Assembly: GCF_904424705.1 (NCBI RefSeq) | Contig: NZ_CAJGBF010000002.1 | Location: forward strand, 62,001-126,000 | DNA from: Rossellomorea arthrocnemi | GTDB taxonomy: Bacteria > Bacillota > Bacilli > Bacillales > Bacillaceae_B | DNA: 64,000 nucleotides | Reading direction: 5' to 3' | Notes under the pieces: generated by a model | Databases searched by the model: none | Seen by the model: the letters and a program-made list of their open reading frames with translations, nothing else | What the model was told of the DNA's origin: nothing | In this document: positions 25,512 to 35,729 of the stretch, piece by piece | Numbering within the stretch: the stretch's first letter is position 1 | Layout: each line of letters opens with the position of its first letter | Translations under genes and position numbers: made by a program

Positions 25512-26354
25512 TTACTCTTCTTCCTTGAACACTCCATCTCCCTGATCAAATGTGAGCACCTCATAGTTTCTCTTGTTGAACTTCACTGCAATCAACCCAT
25601 GTTGACCTGTTAAGTAAAGATCGATCCACTCTTCATTGATCGCTTCCAGCATATCTCCATTAAGAAGCCTTTCTTTAGAGCGATAAAGGATAGCGGTTTG
25701 TGGATCAACATGCTCAAGGAGGCGCTGAGACATGCTCTCTGATTTTGAATGAACCGGTATTTTAACGATGTTGACATTTTTTAGGGATTTCGATAGTAAC
25801 ACCCCTTCAGAATGTGATGACTGAGAACTCATCCAGAGAAAACGATGGTGAAAAAAGGTGATGGAAAAGTCTAACCCTTCTCTTCTCTCATTTCCGTCAT
25901 GTACAACTCTCATGGATAATTCATCAGAAAAAGTGTAGGTCTGATCCTCTTGAACGGGATGAACGATGCGGGAAACCAGCGTGGGCATATCAGGTTCCAG
26001 GGATTTCCCCACCACGATTTCTTCTATGCTGAACTTTTCCACCAATTCTGCAATCATTCTCTCATCCACTTCACTTTTCTCTGTGATGATCAAACCCTTT
26101 ATGTTATCAATATGAAGTTGATTGAAATAATAATAAAGTTGATTACGGTCTTTAAATGATCCTGTATTGATCATATAATGGTCCCCCGAAGCCAAATGAA
26201 GAACAGCGACCTCCCCTTTTTGAACTGGGAGAAAGCTAATCGCATACTCATCTTGTGACACATGTAAGTTAACCTTGGGGACTTTCATTCCATAGGCATT
26301 TGAAATGATCAGGAGAAATAACAGCATTACCGATAGAATCACTCTCATTAACAA
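25512..26354 (-). CDS. Exported protein with degenerate ComEC-like metallo-beta-lactamase fold
   Basis: 280 aa. A hydrophobic signal segment (about 4-22) is followed by EYAISFLPVQKGEVAVLHLASGDHYMINTG, the start pattern of the ComEC C-terminal/metallo-hydrolase fold (a strand, then G-D-x-x-x-I-x-T-G). The following GLIITEKSEVDERM stands where active members have THxHxDH; the metal-binding His/Asp are missing. It is probably a non-catalytic relative located outside the membrane. It lies downstream of dinG (about 70 bases). Not in B. subtilis at this place. The fold assignment is inference. Confidence 0.6.
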   Translation of the reverse strand: MLMRVILSVMLLFLLIISNAYGMKVPKVNLHVSQDEYAISFLPVQKGEVAVLHLASGDHYMINTGSFKDRNQLYYYFNQLHIDNIKGLIITEKSEVDERMIAELVEKFSIEEIVVGKSLEPDMPTLVSRIVHPVQEDQTYTFSDELSMRVVHDGNERREGLDFSITFFHHRFLWMSSQSSHSEGVLLSKSLKNVNIVKIPVHSKSESMSQRLLEHVDPQTAILYRSKERLLNGDMLEAINEEWIDLYLTGQHGLIAVKFNKRNYEVLTFDQGDGVFKEEE

Positions 26355-26424
26355 TCCTCCAGTTTCACATCTACTCTCTAGGTTGTGTTAAAGAAGAGAT
26401 TTTATCACTGACATTTCAATGGAT

Positions 26425-29217
26425 TCAAAGCCAATCATCAATCAAAGAGACCAAATCAAACATGTCTCCTTCTTTGACTTCCATAGAAGGAATCGACTGT
26501 ATGAAAGCTTTTCCATATCTTGTAGTCATGACTCTACGGTCGTACACAATTACGATACCACGATCACTGCTTCTCCTGATCAGCCTTCCCACCCCCTGCT
26601 TAAAGCGAATGATGGCTTCAGGTAAAGAGTGTGAAGAAAAGGGATTCTTCCCCTGTGCTTTGAGGATATCTGATTTCGCCTGATTGACCGGATCATCCGG
26701 CGGGGAAAACGGGAGTCTTACCATGGCAAGACAGGACAGGTCCTCTCCCGGAATGTCCACCCCTTCCCAGAAACTGCTCGTACCAAATAGAATTGCCTTA
26801 TCGAAGCGTTGGAAGTTCTTTGTCAACCGTGTGCGGCTCCCTGAAGTAATACCCTGTGCCATCAACACATATTCTTCCAACAAACCACTTTCTTTCATGA
26901 GCTCATACGTTTTCCTTAACATATCGTAAGAGGTGAATAATATGAGCATTCTGCCTTTTGTCGCCTGAGCCACCCCTATTAAATGAGAGCTGATTGCCTC
27001 AATGTATTCTTCGTTGTGAACCTGCTGAATTTCAGGTACATCAGTAGGAACAAAAAGTCTGGAAACCTCATTATAGTCAAATGGGGAGGTAAGCTGCAGC
27101 TTTTTCACACCATTGTCGATAAGTCCTATTTCATTCAAGAAATATTGGAAAGATCCGCTGACAGTCAAGGTCGCGGACGTCAGCACTACACTTTTCTTTT
27201 TGGCGAAAATCTCGTCCTGGAGATTACGATCGACGGTAATGGGCTGTGCTTGGATAGAAAGACTATTGGGCAATGACCTTGTGTCCCCATCAAGCCAGAG
27301 AACGTGGTTGTTCATTTCCTTCAAAAATACCGTTTGAAAATTCGTCCTCAACTCTGTCCAATCCACCAAAAAACTGTAAAATTCTTCAATCAGTGCCTTT
27401 TCTTTATCAAGGAGCTTGATTTTCTTTTCCTTGATGGCTTCCAGTACCTGTTGGAACTCTCCTTCTACAAATTTCATTCCTGAAATCACACGTTCCATCG
27501 ACATAACGACAGGCTGCCAATAACTGCTCTTTTTCATTTCATCTGTAATGCGCAGCTGGATCTTTTGTATGCCCGTTCTCTTTTTGGACTTCTTATAGAA
27601 AACACTTGTCAATACAGAAATGGCTTCTTCCAAGTCCATATAAAATTGTCCGATTTTCGAATCCACTTCAAAGGAATGTAAATTCAAATCAACCGAGTGA
27701 CTGGTTAGAAGCTGATCCAGGCGGTAAAAAAGTTGTTTGTGGTCAAGTGTCCCTAATTGTGACGTGCTAAACTTAATGGAGAGATAATCCATGACTACCC
27801 CAAGGTGTTGTCGTGCCGACTTTTCCAGATGATGAGCTTCATCGATCACTAAGTACTCATAAGGGGGTAGCATGCTGTTTTCTCTCACCATATCCGATAA
27901 AAGCATCGAGTGATTCGTGATGATGATATCTGCTTCCTGTGCATTTTTTCGCGCAGAAAGGTAGAAATCCTTCCCGATCCATGGATCCTTCGTATGGGCC
28001 AGGTGCCAGCCATCGTGTTTTAAACGATTCCAGAATAACTGTCCCCCAGAAGTAAGGTTCAATTCATCCAAGTCCCCGGACTCGGTACGTGTCAGCCATA
28101 CGAGAATCTGCATCTTTGTCAGGACCACATCGTATTGGGACTCGCCTTCCCTTAGGGACTGCTCGAATTTGAACAGGTTTATGTAATGATTCTTCCCCTT
28201 CAAGAGAACGGTTTTGAAAGGGGTCGGGCTGATTTTCTCCAATAATTTAATTTCTTTATGGAGTAATTGCTCTTGTAATTGAATGGTATATGTACTGATT
28301 ACCACTTTTTCATGGGTACTCTTGGCAAACATGACTGCCGGCCACAAATAACCAAGTGACTTTCCAACCCCGGTGCCTGCTTCGATGACCACATGCTTCG
28401 ATTCATGAAATGCACGCGTGATCTCATTCATCATTTCCATTTGCTGCTCTCTCTTTTCGTAGAGGGGTACATGTTGTGCAAGGTGCTTCTCTATATCAGT
28501 CTCATGAAAATGAAGATCTTGATTGGGGGTCACCGAGTGATTTTTCTTTCTCAGGGCTATACCACGATAAACCTCTAATTCATCTGAAAGGTCCTCTATA
28601 TGTTTTTGTTTCTCTGTTATAATGCTGTCAAACAATAAATCAAGATCACTCTTTAAATGTTTCGAAAGCTTGTGAAGCTTTTCCAGGGTGACCAATGGGA
28701 GCTTTGAAAGTTCCTGGATAAAATAAAGAAGAATTTCAGCTGTCACATAAGCATCACTGTCAGCCTGATGCGGCCTTACATGGCTTAACTCCAATGAATT
28801 GGAAAGCTCCGTCAGTTTAAAGCTGTCCGCGGATGGCAATGCCACCTTCGCTAATTCCACAGTATCAAAGGCAGGTCCCTTAAATGGGTTGTACCCCGCT
28901 TCTTCTAATTCCGCCTGAAGAAATGAAAGGTCAAATTGAACATTATGAGCCACAAAGATACCATGATCCAATAATTCAAGAATTTTTGGTGCAATTTCAT
29001 GAAAGGCTGGCGCATCCTTCACCATTTCATCATTGATCCCCGTTAATTCCTCAATAAACGCAGGAATGGGTTTTCCAGGTGATACAAATGACGTGAATTG
29101 ATCAATGATCTTTCCACTTTCAATAATGACCGCTGATAGTTGAATGATTTTTTCTCCCTTTTTTGGAGAATTTCCTGTTGTTTCTAAGTCGATGACAACC
29201 AATTTAAATGGGTACAT
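26425..29217 (-). CDS. dinG: DinG-family protein with N-terminal 3'-5' exonuclease
   Basis: 930 aa starting MYPFKLVVIDLETTGNSPKKG; upstream in-frame sequence to 29289 lacks an SD. The DEDDh exonuclease domain (about 1-170) has DLETTG and a later HNVQFDLSFL. A superfamily 2 ATPase follows, with EAGTGVGKS, DEAHH and QGVGRLIRR. The Fe-S cysteines between motifs Ia and II are absent: the place reads KGKNHYINLFKFE. S. aureus DinG of this type was shown to be an exonuclease without helicase activity; the same is likely here. It lies between panD and the pseudo-metallo-hydrolase gene. Confidence 0.93.
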   Translation of the reverse strand: MYPFKLVVIDLETTGNSPKKGEKIIQLSAVIIESGKIIDQFTSFVSPGKPIPAFIEELTGINDEMVKDAPAFHEIAPKILELLDHGIFVAHNVQFDLSFLQAELEEAGYNPFKGPAFDTVELAKVALPSADSFKLTELSNSLELSHVRPHQADSDAYVTAEILLYFIQELSKLPLVTLEKLHKLSKHLKSDLDLLFDSIITEKQKHIEDLSDELEVYRGIALRKKNHSVTPNQDLHFHETDIEKHLAQHVPLYEKREQQMEMMNEITRAFHESKHVVIEAGTGVGKSLGYLWPAVMFAKSTHEKVVISTYTIQLQEQLLHKEIKLLEKISPTPFKTVLLKGKNHYINLFKFEQSLREGESQYDVVLTKMQILVWLTRTESGDLDELNLTSGGQLFWNRLKHDGWHLAHTKDPWIGKDFYLSARKNAQEADIIITNHSMLLSDMVRENSMLPPYEYLVIDEAHHLEKSARQHLGVVMDYLSIKFSTSQLGTLDHKQLFYRLDQLLTSHSVDLNLHSFEVDSKIGQFYMDLEEAISVLTSVFYKKSKKRTGIQKIQLRITDEMKKSSYWQPVVMSMERVISGMKFVEGEFQQVLEAIKEKKIKLLDKEKALIEEFYSFLVDWTELRTNFQTVFLKEMNNHVLWLDGDTRSLPNSLSIQAQPITVDRNLQDEIFAKKKSVVLTSATLTVSGSFQYFLNEIGLIDNGVKKLQLTSPFDYNEVSRLFVPTDVPEIQQVHNEEYIEAISSHLIGVAQATKGRMLILFTSYDMLRKTYELMKESGLLEEYVLMAQGITSGSRTRLTKNFQRFDKAILFGTSSFWEGVDIPGEDLSCLAMVRLPFSPPDDPVNQAKSDILKAQGKNPFSSHSLPEAIIRFKQGVGRLIRRSSDRGIVIVYDRRVMTTRYGKAFIQSIPSMEVKEGDMFDLVSLIDDWL

Positions 29218-29324
29218 GTTATTCACTGCCTTTATATAGATCCTACTCTTATGATTTTCTAAATAAGTGTACCATAAACAAAAAAGCAAGTCTCCTATTC
29301 CAAAATAGAAGACTTGCCCTTCTC

Positions 29325-29708
29325 TTATAGTATTGTCGCTTCCGGTTCTGTTCCGATCATGTCAATCACACGGTTATTTTCTCCCATGATTGCCACTTTC
29401 GGAATATGGTCATGAACCATTTCTTCAGCGACCAATTTATACGAAATGATGATGACGATATCACCTTTCTGTACGAGTCTTGCAGCCGCTCCGTTCAAAC
29501 AAATGACGCCGCTTCCTCTCTCCCCCGGTATGATATAGGTCTCGAGGCGGGCACCATTATTGTTATTGACAATCTGAACTTTTTCATTTGCCATCATTCC
29601 GACTACATCTAGAATATCCTGATCGATGGTAATGCTCCCCACGTAATCAAGATTCGCTTCCGTTACAGTCGCTCTATGAATTTTTCCGCTCATCATCGTT
29701 CTAAACAT
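29325..29708 (-). CDS. panD: Aspartate 1-decarboxylase PanD
   Basis: 127 aa, full length. It is made as a proenzyme; the self-cleavage bond is G24-S25 in DYVGSITID, producing a pyruvoyl group on the new N terminus. It converts aspartate to beta-alanine for pantothenate. [31 protein letters not shown] is the family core. It overlaps the panC stop by 8 bases and so is translationally coupled at the end of the panBCD operon. Confidence 0.96.
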   Translation of the reverse strand: MFRTMMSGKIHRATVTEANLDYVGSITIDQDILDVVGMMANEKVQIVNNNNGARLETYIIPGERGSGVICLNGAAARLVQKGDIVIIISYKLVAEEMVHDHIPKVAIMGENNRVIDMIGTEPEATIL

Positions 29709-30570
29709 TTGAATCCTCCTTTGATTCTACACTGATGATTATATTATCTATCAACCTGGCTTGTTGAAATTGGACAGCGATGGCTAAGATGATGTCACCT
29801 TTCAGTCTATCCAGCTTTTCAAGCTCCGGATAGGAATACACTTCCACATAATCGATCGTGCCAGAAGTATGTTCTTGTATGTCAACTGAAATTTCCCCTG
29901 TAATGACAGACGGGTTTCGCTCTCCTAATTCAATACTCTCCCTTGCTTCTTTCAAACTTCGGTAGAGAAAAGGGGCTTCTACTCTTTCTTCATGAGATAG
30001 ATAGACATTTCTAGAGCTCTTGGCTAGTCCATCCTCTTCCCGAACGGTAGGGACACTGACGATTTCCAGTGGAAAAAAATAATCACTTACAAGGCCCTCT
30101 ACGACCGCCACTTGCTGGGCATCTTTCTGTCCGAAATAGGCTCTGGTAGGCTGCACGAGATGAAACAATTTTGTCAGGACGGTTACCACTCCATCAAAAT
30201 GACCTTCCCTCTTCCGACCGCACAGTACATCTACGCGCTCTTTTACGCTCATAGTCACTGACTGCTTCCCCCTGTAAACGTCTGACGCTTCAGGAATGAA
30301 AAGGATATCGACTCCTGCCATCCTTGCTAACTCTGTATCTCTATCAACATCACGGGGATAATGGTCAAAATCTTCGTTTGGTCCAAACTGCAGGGGATTC
30401 ACAAAGATACTCATCACAACGATTTCATTGTTTTCCCTTGCTTCTTTAGCCAGTGTCAAATGCCCCTCATGAAGATACCCCATTGTAGGGACGAAACCAA
30501 TTGTGGTACCCCTGGTTTTCAATTGTTCTATATTCAATCGCAAATCACTACTATTTTTTATAACGTTCAT
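29701..30570 (-). CDS. panC: Pantothenate synthetase PanC
   Basis: 289 aa. Nucleotidyl-transferase fold with [13 protein letters not shown] (about 27-39, HIGH-type motif), [19 protein letters not shown] and YFGQKDAQQ. It joins pantoate and beta-alanine using ATP. It overlaps panB by 4 bases and panD by 8. The protein is a cytoplasmic homodimer in the family. Confidence 0.96.
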   Translation of the reverse strand: MNVIKNSSDLRLNIEQLKTRGTTIGFVPTMGYLHEGHLTLAKEARENNEIVVMSIFVNPLQFGPNEDFDHYPRDVDRDTELARMAGVDILFIPEASDVYRGKQSVTMSVKERVDVLCGRKREGHFDGVVTVLTKLFHLVQPTRAYFGQKDAQQVAVVEGLVSDYFFPLEIVSVPTVREEDGLAKSSRNVYLSHEERVEAPFLYRSLKEARESIELGERNPSVITGEISVDIQEHTSGTIDYVEVYSYPELEKLDRLKGDIILAIAVQFQQARLIDNIIISVESKEDSNV

Positions 30571-31406
30571 TTCTTCAACCCGCCATAGAGAGAATGAAGT
30601 TCTTCATCCCGCATGGTAAAGGAATGTTCATCCGTTGGGAAACGCTTACCCTTCACTTCTTCTATATAGTTCTTTAGGCTGTTATGAATGACTTCAGATG
30701 CATTACCATATTGTTTGACAAACTTAGGCACACGGTTCACACCATAGGTGACAAGGTCATGGAAGACCAAAACCTGACCATCAGTATCTATACCGGCCCC
30801 TATGCCAATCGTAGGAATCATCAACGTTTCTGATATCTCCTTTGCGATTTGCTTAGGTACACATTCCAACACGAGGGCAAATGCCCCAGCCTGTTCACAC
30901 TTTATGCTATCTTCGATCAATTTCTTTGCAGCGTCTGCCGTCTTCCCCTGCACTTTATATCCCCCGAGTACTCCTACTGATTGAGGAGTCAATCCTAAAT
31001 GAGCGACAACAGGAATACCCGCACTTGTAAGATCCTTTATTCGATCGATGACGTGTTCGCTCCCCTCGATCTTTACCGCGTGAGCCCCTCCCTGTTGAAG
31101 TATGTCTGCAGCAGTTTTCAGGGTTTCTTCCCTTGACAAGTGGTACGACATAAACGGCATATCAGTCACGATAAACGTGTTTTTTGCCCCTCTTTTTACA
31201 GCTTTGGTATGATGAATCATATCATCGACCGTAACGGGTACTGTGGAGTCATAACCTAAAACGACCATCCCAAGGCTGTCACCCACAAGAATGACATCAA
31301 TTCCCGCTTCTTCAGCAAATTTGGCACTTGGATAATCATAAGCTGTAACCATGGAAACCTTTACCTTTTCATTCTTCATCTTAAGAAAATCTGTTGTTTG
31401 TTTCAT
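30567..31406 (-). CDS. panB: 3-methyl-2-oxobutanoate hydroxymethyltransferase PanB
   Basis: 279 aa. TIM-barrel with [30 protein letters not shown] at the N terminus; the Asp of VGDSLG and later VKIEGSE and IGIGAG residues bind metal and substrate. It transfers a methylene group from tetrahydrofolate to 2-oxoisovalerate, the first committed step of pantothenate synthesis. First gene of panBCD; the SD is AAGGAGG. A promoter with a terminator/antiterminator leader lies upstream (31471-31634). Confidence 0.96.
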   Translation of the reverse strand: MKQTTDFLKMKNEKVKVSMVTAYDYPSAKFAEEAGIDVILVGDSLGMVVLGYDSTVPVTVDDMIHHTKAVKRGAKNTFIVTDMPFMSYHLSREETLKTAADILQQGGAHAVKIEGSEHVIDRIKDLTSAGIPVVAHLGLTPQSVGVLGGYKVQGKTADAAKKLIEDSIKCEQAGAFALVLECVPKQIAKEISETLMIPTIGIGAGIDTDGQVLVFHDLVTYGVNRVPKFVKQYGNASEVIHNSLKNYIEEVKGKRFPTDEHSFTMRDEELHSLYGGLKK

Positions 31407-31446
31407 GTTATCCTCCTTCTTTTCAGTCAGAGGTGACGAAACGAAA

Positions 31447-31460
31447 TGAAAGCACTTTCA
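31447..31460. promoter_or_regulatory. cre-like palindrome before panB
   Basis: TGAAAGCACTTTCA, one base from the symmetric CcpA site TGAAAGCGCTTTCA. It lies in the panB leader downstream of the terminator, where a bound CcpA could block elongation. Weak evidence. Confidence 0.3.
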
Positions 31461-31470
31461 TACTGAAACT

Positions 31471-31620
31471 AAAAAAACCTCCTGAATAAATGACAGAAGG
31501 ATCATAAGTGTTTGATATCATTGTTTCGACCCTCTGTCCCAGTCCACAATGGATCAAGGCAGAAATAGTATTAAATGCTGAATCTATGTTTTTACAGGTG
31601 CAGTTCCAAGGATACTGCCC
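31471..31620 (-). promoter_or_regulatory. panBCD leader RNA with terminator and antiterminator
   Basis: The transcript from the promoter at 31628-31633 runs about 215 bases before panB. It can form a small hairpin GCAGT/ACTGC (31600-31618), a bulged stem TTGAT..CATTGT with ACAATG..ATCAA (31512-31557), and an intrinsic terminator CCTTCTG/CAGGAGG plus T7 (31471-31501). ACAGAGGG (31530-31537), in the apical part of the bulged stem, can instead pair with CCTTCTGT (31493-31500), which would break the terminator. A conserved 'pan' RNA motif with bulged A residues is known upstream of panB in Firmicutes; this leader is a candidate for it. Confidence 0.7.
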
Positions 31621-31627
31621 AATTTAA

Positions 31628-31633
31628 ATTATA
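31628..31633 (-). promoter_or_regulatory. Extended -10 promoter of panBCD
   Basis: TGGTATAAT on the minus strand: a TATAAT box with an upstream TGN, placed just before the leader described above. The -35 box is poor. Confidence 0.65.
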
Positions 31634-31685
31634 CCATAAAAAGATGGGATGGAAGAATCGGTTTTACACCCCTTCCCTACCAAAC

Positions 31686-32669
31686 TTATACATTCACTTC
31701 AATATCTGCAGAGTAAATCTGATGGATGGTACCACCGGAATCTTCGATCTTCAACACTCCTTCATCCGTAATTCCGAGTGCCCTGCCTTCAATGGTTCCA
31801 TTAATGGTTCTTGCCCGGATCTTCTTTCCGATACTGATGGCATAGCTCTCCCATAAGAGCTTGATTGGGGTGAAGCCTTCATTCATGTAAAGTGAATACA
31901 ACGACTCTATACGCTCGAGCAGTCTTTGAACTATAGCAGATCTTGATAAGGTCTTTCCTTCCTCGATAGAAAGGGAGGTTGCGATCTTTTGAATCTCATC
32001 AGGGAAATGTTCCTTTGTCTGATTGACATTCATACCGATTCCGATGATGATCGAGTTTATTTTATCCGATTCTGCCTGCAATTCCGTCAGGATCCCCGTC
32101 ACTTTCTTTCCATCAATGAGGATATCATTAGGCCATTTGATCTGGGGATGCAGATCAGACACTTCTTCGATTGCCTGGACAACAGCCACAGCTGCAATCA
32201 GTGTGAATTGAGGGGCTTTTTGAGGCGGCAGATGCGGCTTCAATATTAAACTCATCCAAATTCCGGTACCTTTTGACGAGTGCCATTCTCTCATCAACCT
32301 GCCTCTTCCAGCAGTCTGTTCGTCTGCTATCACCAACGTGCCCTCTTCTGCCCCATCACTGGCTAGAGTATGAGCGATCCGTTGGGTACTTGGAACGGAT
32401 TCTTCGTAATGGATTACAGTTCCTAATGTTTTAGTCTGCAGGCCTAAACGTATTTTACTTTCTGTAACGCTATCAGGCGTTTCTATAATTCTATATCCTT
32501 TTTTCCTTACAGCTTCCAATACGAACCCTTCTTTTCGAAGTTCTTCAATATGTTTCCAGATTGCAGTCCTTGAACACCCAGCAATATCAGCAAGAGCTTG
32601 ACCTGATAAAAATTCCTGATCCGATTCAAATAGCGCTTGAAGGACTTTCTTCCTTATAGTCGATTGCAT
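31686..32669 (-). CDS. birA: Biotin repressor and biotin-protein ligase BirA
   Basis: 327 aa from ATG (MQSTIRKKVLQ), 9 bases after GGAGGTG; a GTG four codons upstream lies within the SD. The N-terminal winged helix (GQALADIAGCSRTAIWKHIEELRKEGF, about 24-52) binds the biotin operator. The ligase domain has GRGRLMREWHSSKG and KWPNDILIDGKKVTGI, and a C-terminal SH3-like domain follows. It makes biotinyl-AMP, biotinylates carboxylases and represses biotin genes. It overlaps cca by 16 bases. Confidence 0.95.
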   Translation of the reverse strand: MQSTIRKKVLQALFESDQEFLSGQALADIAGCSRTAIWKHIEELRKEGFVLEAVRKKGYRIIETPDSVTESKIRLGLQTKTLGTVIHYEESVPSTQRIAHTLASDGAEEGTLVIADEQTAGRGRLMREWHSSKGTGIWMSLILKPHLPPQKAPQFTLIAAVAVVQAIEEVSDLHPQIKWPNDILIDGKKVTGILTELQAESDKINSIIIGIGMNVNQTKEHFPDEIQKIATSLSIEEGKTLSRSAIVQRLLERIESLYSLYMNEGFTPIKLLWESYAISIGKKIRARTINGTIEGRALGITDEGVLKIEDSGGTIHQIYSADIEVNV

Positions 32670-33850
32670 GTTTTCAGCCACCTCCTTATCACTTCTTTTT
32701 CATTTGTGATCGTTTCATTTATGATAGCCGATTCAATATCAGACAATAACTCTTTTATCCATGGACCTCCCTTTTTGTCAGTCCATGTCATTAAGTCTGT
32801 ACCTGTTACATCGAGCTCATGTCTGGAGGAAATGGCAAGTTTATGGTATTGTTCCATTACTTTTTCCTCAGAAAAATCCGATGACTCTTTCAAGCATCCA
32901 TATACCTTTTCAACATTTACTGCTGCTTCAAGGCCTGCTCGATAAAGTAGGGTCTTAGTCCATCCTGATACTTCCCTTTCCTTTAATATTTCAAGCTCTT
33001 TGGAACGTGCCCTGATCATTTTAGTGGGAAGTCTCCAATCTTTCAGAAACCCCTCTATATCGTCCTCCACGAAATGAGTTAACAGAAGTAACCACGTTTG
33101 ATTTTTATTTAACTTGTCCAAACCAGAACGATTGGCTGAATATTTAAGCTGCTCACTGTATCTGCTTAGATTAGGGAGCTCCTGATACAGGTTGGTATGG
33201 ACAAGAAGGTTCAGCCCTTCTTGCTTCCATTTCCCCTGAAGGATCTTCTCGAATTCCATCGTTTTTCTTTCAACTGCTATATGCTCAAGCAGTTTCGAAT
33301 GTTCCTTTAAGGCACTTAATGTAGAAGGCTCGAGCCCAAACCCTAATTGACTGACAAAGCGGACAGCCCTCATCATGCGCAAAGCATCCTCAGAAAACCT
33401 CAATTCTGGTGAGCCTACAGTTCGGATCAACCTGTTATGTATGTCTTCTTTTCCATTAAAAGGATCCTTCACAATTCCGTCCCGGTCCATAGCCATGCTG
33501 TTCATAGTGAAATCCCGTCGCTTCAGGTCCTCTTCAAGCGAACGGATAAATTCCACTTTATCAGGCCTTCTATAATCAGCATAGGCAGATTCGGTTCTAA
33601 ATGTGGTGATTTCATATTCTTTTCCTTCATCCATTACGAGGATCGTTCCATGGTCGATGCCGACATCAAACGTCTTTTGGAAAATCCCCTTAACTTCTTG
33701 TGGGTAAGCAGAAGTAGCGATATCTACATCATTGATTGCCCTTCCAAGGATATAGTCCCTGACAGAGCCACCTACGAAGTAAGCTTCGTAGCCAGCTTTT
33801 TCAAGTTTTCTTAAAACGGGTACCGCTTGCTGAAATATGGTTGGTAACAT
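32654..33850 (-). CDS. cca: CCA-adding tRNA nucleotidyltransferase
   Basis: 398 aa, class II nucleotidyltransferase. VGGSVRDYILGRAINDVDIAT (about 27-47) is the head domain, with the DVD metal-binding pair. Then come the RRDFTMNSMAMDRDG (about 112-126) and DALRMMRAVRF motifs. It adds or repairs the 3' CCA of tRNAs without a template. It is part of the ypjD-to-birA operon; the stop lies inside the start of birA. Confidence 0.95.
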   Translation of the reverse strand: MLPTIFQQAVPVLRKLEKAGYEAYFVGGSVRDYILGRAINDVDIATSAYPQEVKGIFQKTFDVGIDHGTILVMDEGKEYEITTFRTESAYADYRRPDKVEFIRSLEEDLKRRDFTMNSMAMDRDGIVKDPFNGKEDIHNRLIRTVGSPELRFSEDALRMMRAVRFVSQLGFGLEPSTLSALKEHSKLLEHIAVERKTMEFEKILQGKWKQEGLNLLVHTNLYQELPNLSRYSEQLKYSANRSGLDKLNKNQTWLLLLTHFVEDDIEGFLKDWRLPTKMIRARSKELEILKEREVSGWTKTLLYRAGLEAAVNVEKVYGCLKESSDFSEEKVMEQYHKLAISSRHELDVTGTDLMTWTDKKGGPWIKELLSDIESAIINETITNEKEVIRRWLKTCNRL

Positions 33851-33897
33851 TCATAACACCTGCTTTACTTGGATCCTATATAGGAAAACTGGACTCT

Positions 33898-35022
33898 TCA
33901 CAAAAGATCCTTGTAGATTTGTTCATATTGTTCGACTATTTTACTGGAATGGAATTTCGTACGTGCTGTTTGAAGGGCATTTTTCGAAAGCTTTCTGTGA
34001 AGCTTTTCATCCTTCAGTAATTGCAGTGCCTTCAAGGCAACTTGTTTGACGTTTCCGACTTCACATATAAAGCCGTTGTACCCATCCTCAATCACTTCCG
34101 GGATTCCCCCGACATTCGTTCCGATGCTTGGAACACCACATGCCATTGCTTCGAGGGCAACAAGACCGAAGCTCTCTTTTTCTGAAAGTAATAGTTTAAT
34201 ATCACTGATTGAATAGAGCTCTTCAAGGTTATCCTGCTTCCCAAGGAATAAGACGCGCCCTTCTAACCCAAGCTCTCTTACCTGTTTGCATATGAGCGTC
34301 ATTTCAGGTCCGTCCCCTACAAGGAGCAGCTTGGATGGGATCTCTCTGTGGATTAGGTTGAAGGAAGCGACGACGTCCTGCACCCTCTTCACCCCTCGGA
34401 AGTTTGATACGTGGATCATGACCTTTTCATGATCCTTTATTCCATACTCATTCCTCAGATGACGGGAATCCACTGCCTTATATACTCTCTCATCAATAAA
34501 ATTATAAACCGTTTTAATCTCTTTATCAGGCTGAATCAAATCATAGGTTTGTTTCACCAGAGCGGAAGAAACCGCCGTCACGACATCCGACTTTTCAATA
34601 CCGAAACGAATGGCACCTGTCAAAGATGGATCATACCCAAGGACCGTAATATCGGTTCCGTGCAGCGTGGTGACGATCTTCACGTCTTTTCCGGACATTT
34701 GTTTCCCCAAAATGGCACAGACAGCATGGGGTATGGCGTAATGAACATGCAGGATGTCAAGATTCTCACGCTCGGTTATCTCCGCCATTTTATTCGCCAG
34801 TGCCAGATCATATGGGGGGTATTGAAACACAGAATATTGACTCACTTCCACTTGATGAAAATAGATATTGTGATACATCTTGTTCAATCTGAACGGTATG
34901 CTCGAGGTTATAAAGTGTATTTCATGACCTTTCTCAGCCAATAATTTACCCAACTCAGTTGCCACGACGCCAGAGCCACCAACTGTTGGATAGCAGGTTA
35001 TTCCTATTTTCAACTTCTTCAT
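33898..35022 (-). CDS. bshA: N-acetyl-alpha-D-glucosaminyl L-malate synthase BshA
   Basis: 374 aa, GT4 glycosyltransferase. The N-terminal [19 protein letters not shown] (about 7-25) and the C-terminal [31 protein letters not shown] (about 281-311) with the EX7E motif are characteristic. It joins UDP-GlcNAc and L-malate in the first step of bacillithiol synthesis. It lies 4 bases after bshB1, the next enzyme of the pathway, so the two are coexpressed. Cytoplasmic. Confidence 0.96.
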   Translation of the reverse strand: MKKLKIGITCYPTVGGSGVVATELGKLLAEKGHEIHFITSSIPFRLNKMYHNIYFHQVEVSQYSVFQYPPYDLALANKMAEITERENLDILHVHYAIPHAVCAILGKQMSGKDVKIVTTLHGTDITVLGYDPSLTGAIRFGIEKSDVVTAVSSALVKQTYDLIQPDKEIKTVYNFIDERVYKAVDSRHLRNEYGIKDHEKVMIHVSNFRGVKRVQDVVASFNLIHREIPSKLLLVGDGPEMTLICKQVRELGLEGRVLFLGKQDNLEELYSISDIKLLLSEKESFGLVALEAMACGVPSIGTNVGGIPEVIEDGYNGFICEVGNVKQVALKALQLLKDEKLHRKLSKNALQTARTKFHSSKIVEQYEQIYKDLL

Positions 35023-35026
35023 ACAA

Positions 35027-35728
35027 TTAATCTCCTAACAAATCTTGATGCAAGATAAGGGTATTATAGGAAAAGAACCCTTCTGCATAGCGCAGTCCGG
35101 CATCTTTCCCCATCATTCTCTCCCTTGCTTCGACCGCTTCGATATATCCTTCCGTTAAAGGGGTGGACACACCATCTGTTCCTCGGGTGAATTGGCTGCC
35201 ATATGCTTGTAAGCTGTCAACCTTCACCTGCATAAAGGGTTCGATATCTACCACAAATTGAGGTTTGTGGAACCCGTTGATCATATAAAAATAAAGGTGC
35301 GCGGCTTTATGTACTGGACTGCTCGAGTGGAATTTCCTGATCCCCGCAGAGAAAAAAGCTTCTTTCACCAACCTGGAAGCATTTCCATGATCAGGATGGC
35401 GATCTTGATCATAGGGAGCGAAAATTGCTTTCGGTTTATATAATCTGATCACGCTAACGATTTTTTGAATGATTTCGTCTGTTATGTATATTCCCCGATC
35501 CGGTACATCGAGGGTGACCCTTTTCATTGCCCCTAGTATGTCCGCTGCCCTCAAAGCTTCTTCTTTGCGTATAGAAACCGTTCCATTGGAAGATAGCTCT
35601 GCCTCTGTTATGTCACATATCACAATCTTCTTTCCTTCAGCAGCAAATTTCGCCAGAGTTCCCCCCATTCCGATTTCCACATCGTCGGCATGTGCCCCGA
35701 ACGCAAGAATGTCTACTTGTTGTTCCAC
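35027..35728 (-). CDS. bshB1: Bacillithiol deacetylase BshB1
   Basis: 233 aa, PIG-L/LmbE family. Zinc ligands in [11 protein letters not shown] (about 10-20) and in [10 protein letters not shown] (about 108-117). It removes the acetyl group from GlcNAc-malate, the second bacillithiol step. It starts 1 base after mgsA ends and precedes bshA by 4 bases. Confidence 0.95.
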   Translation of the reverse strand: MEQQVDILAFGAHADDVEIGMGGTLAKFAAEGKKIVICDITEAELSSNGTVSIRKEEALRAADILGAMKRVTLDVPDRGIYITDEIIQKIVSVIRLYKPKAIFAPYDQDRHPDHGNASRLVKEAFFSAGIRKFHSSSPVHKAAHLYFYMINGFHKPQFVVDIEPFMQVKVDSLQAYGSQFTRGTDGVSTPLTEGYIEAVEARERMMGKDAGLRYAEGFFSYNTLILHQDLLGD

Positions 35729-35729
35729 A

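Noticed and set aside
31728..31736. GGTGGTACC, reminiscent of the T-box sequence
   Set aside because: It lies inside the birA coding sequence (Gly-Gly-Thr) and has no T-box stem or downstream terminator in the right place.
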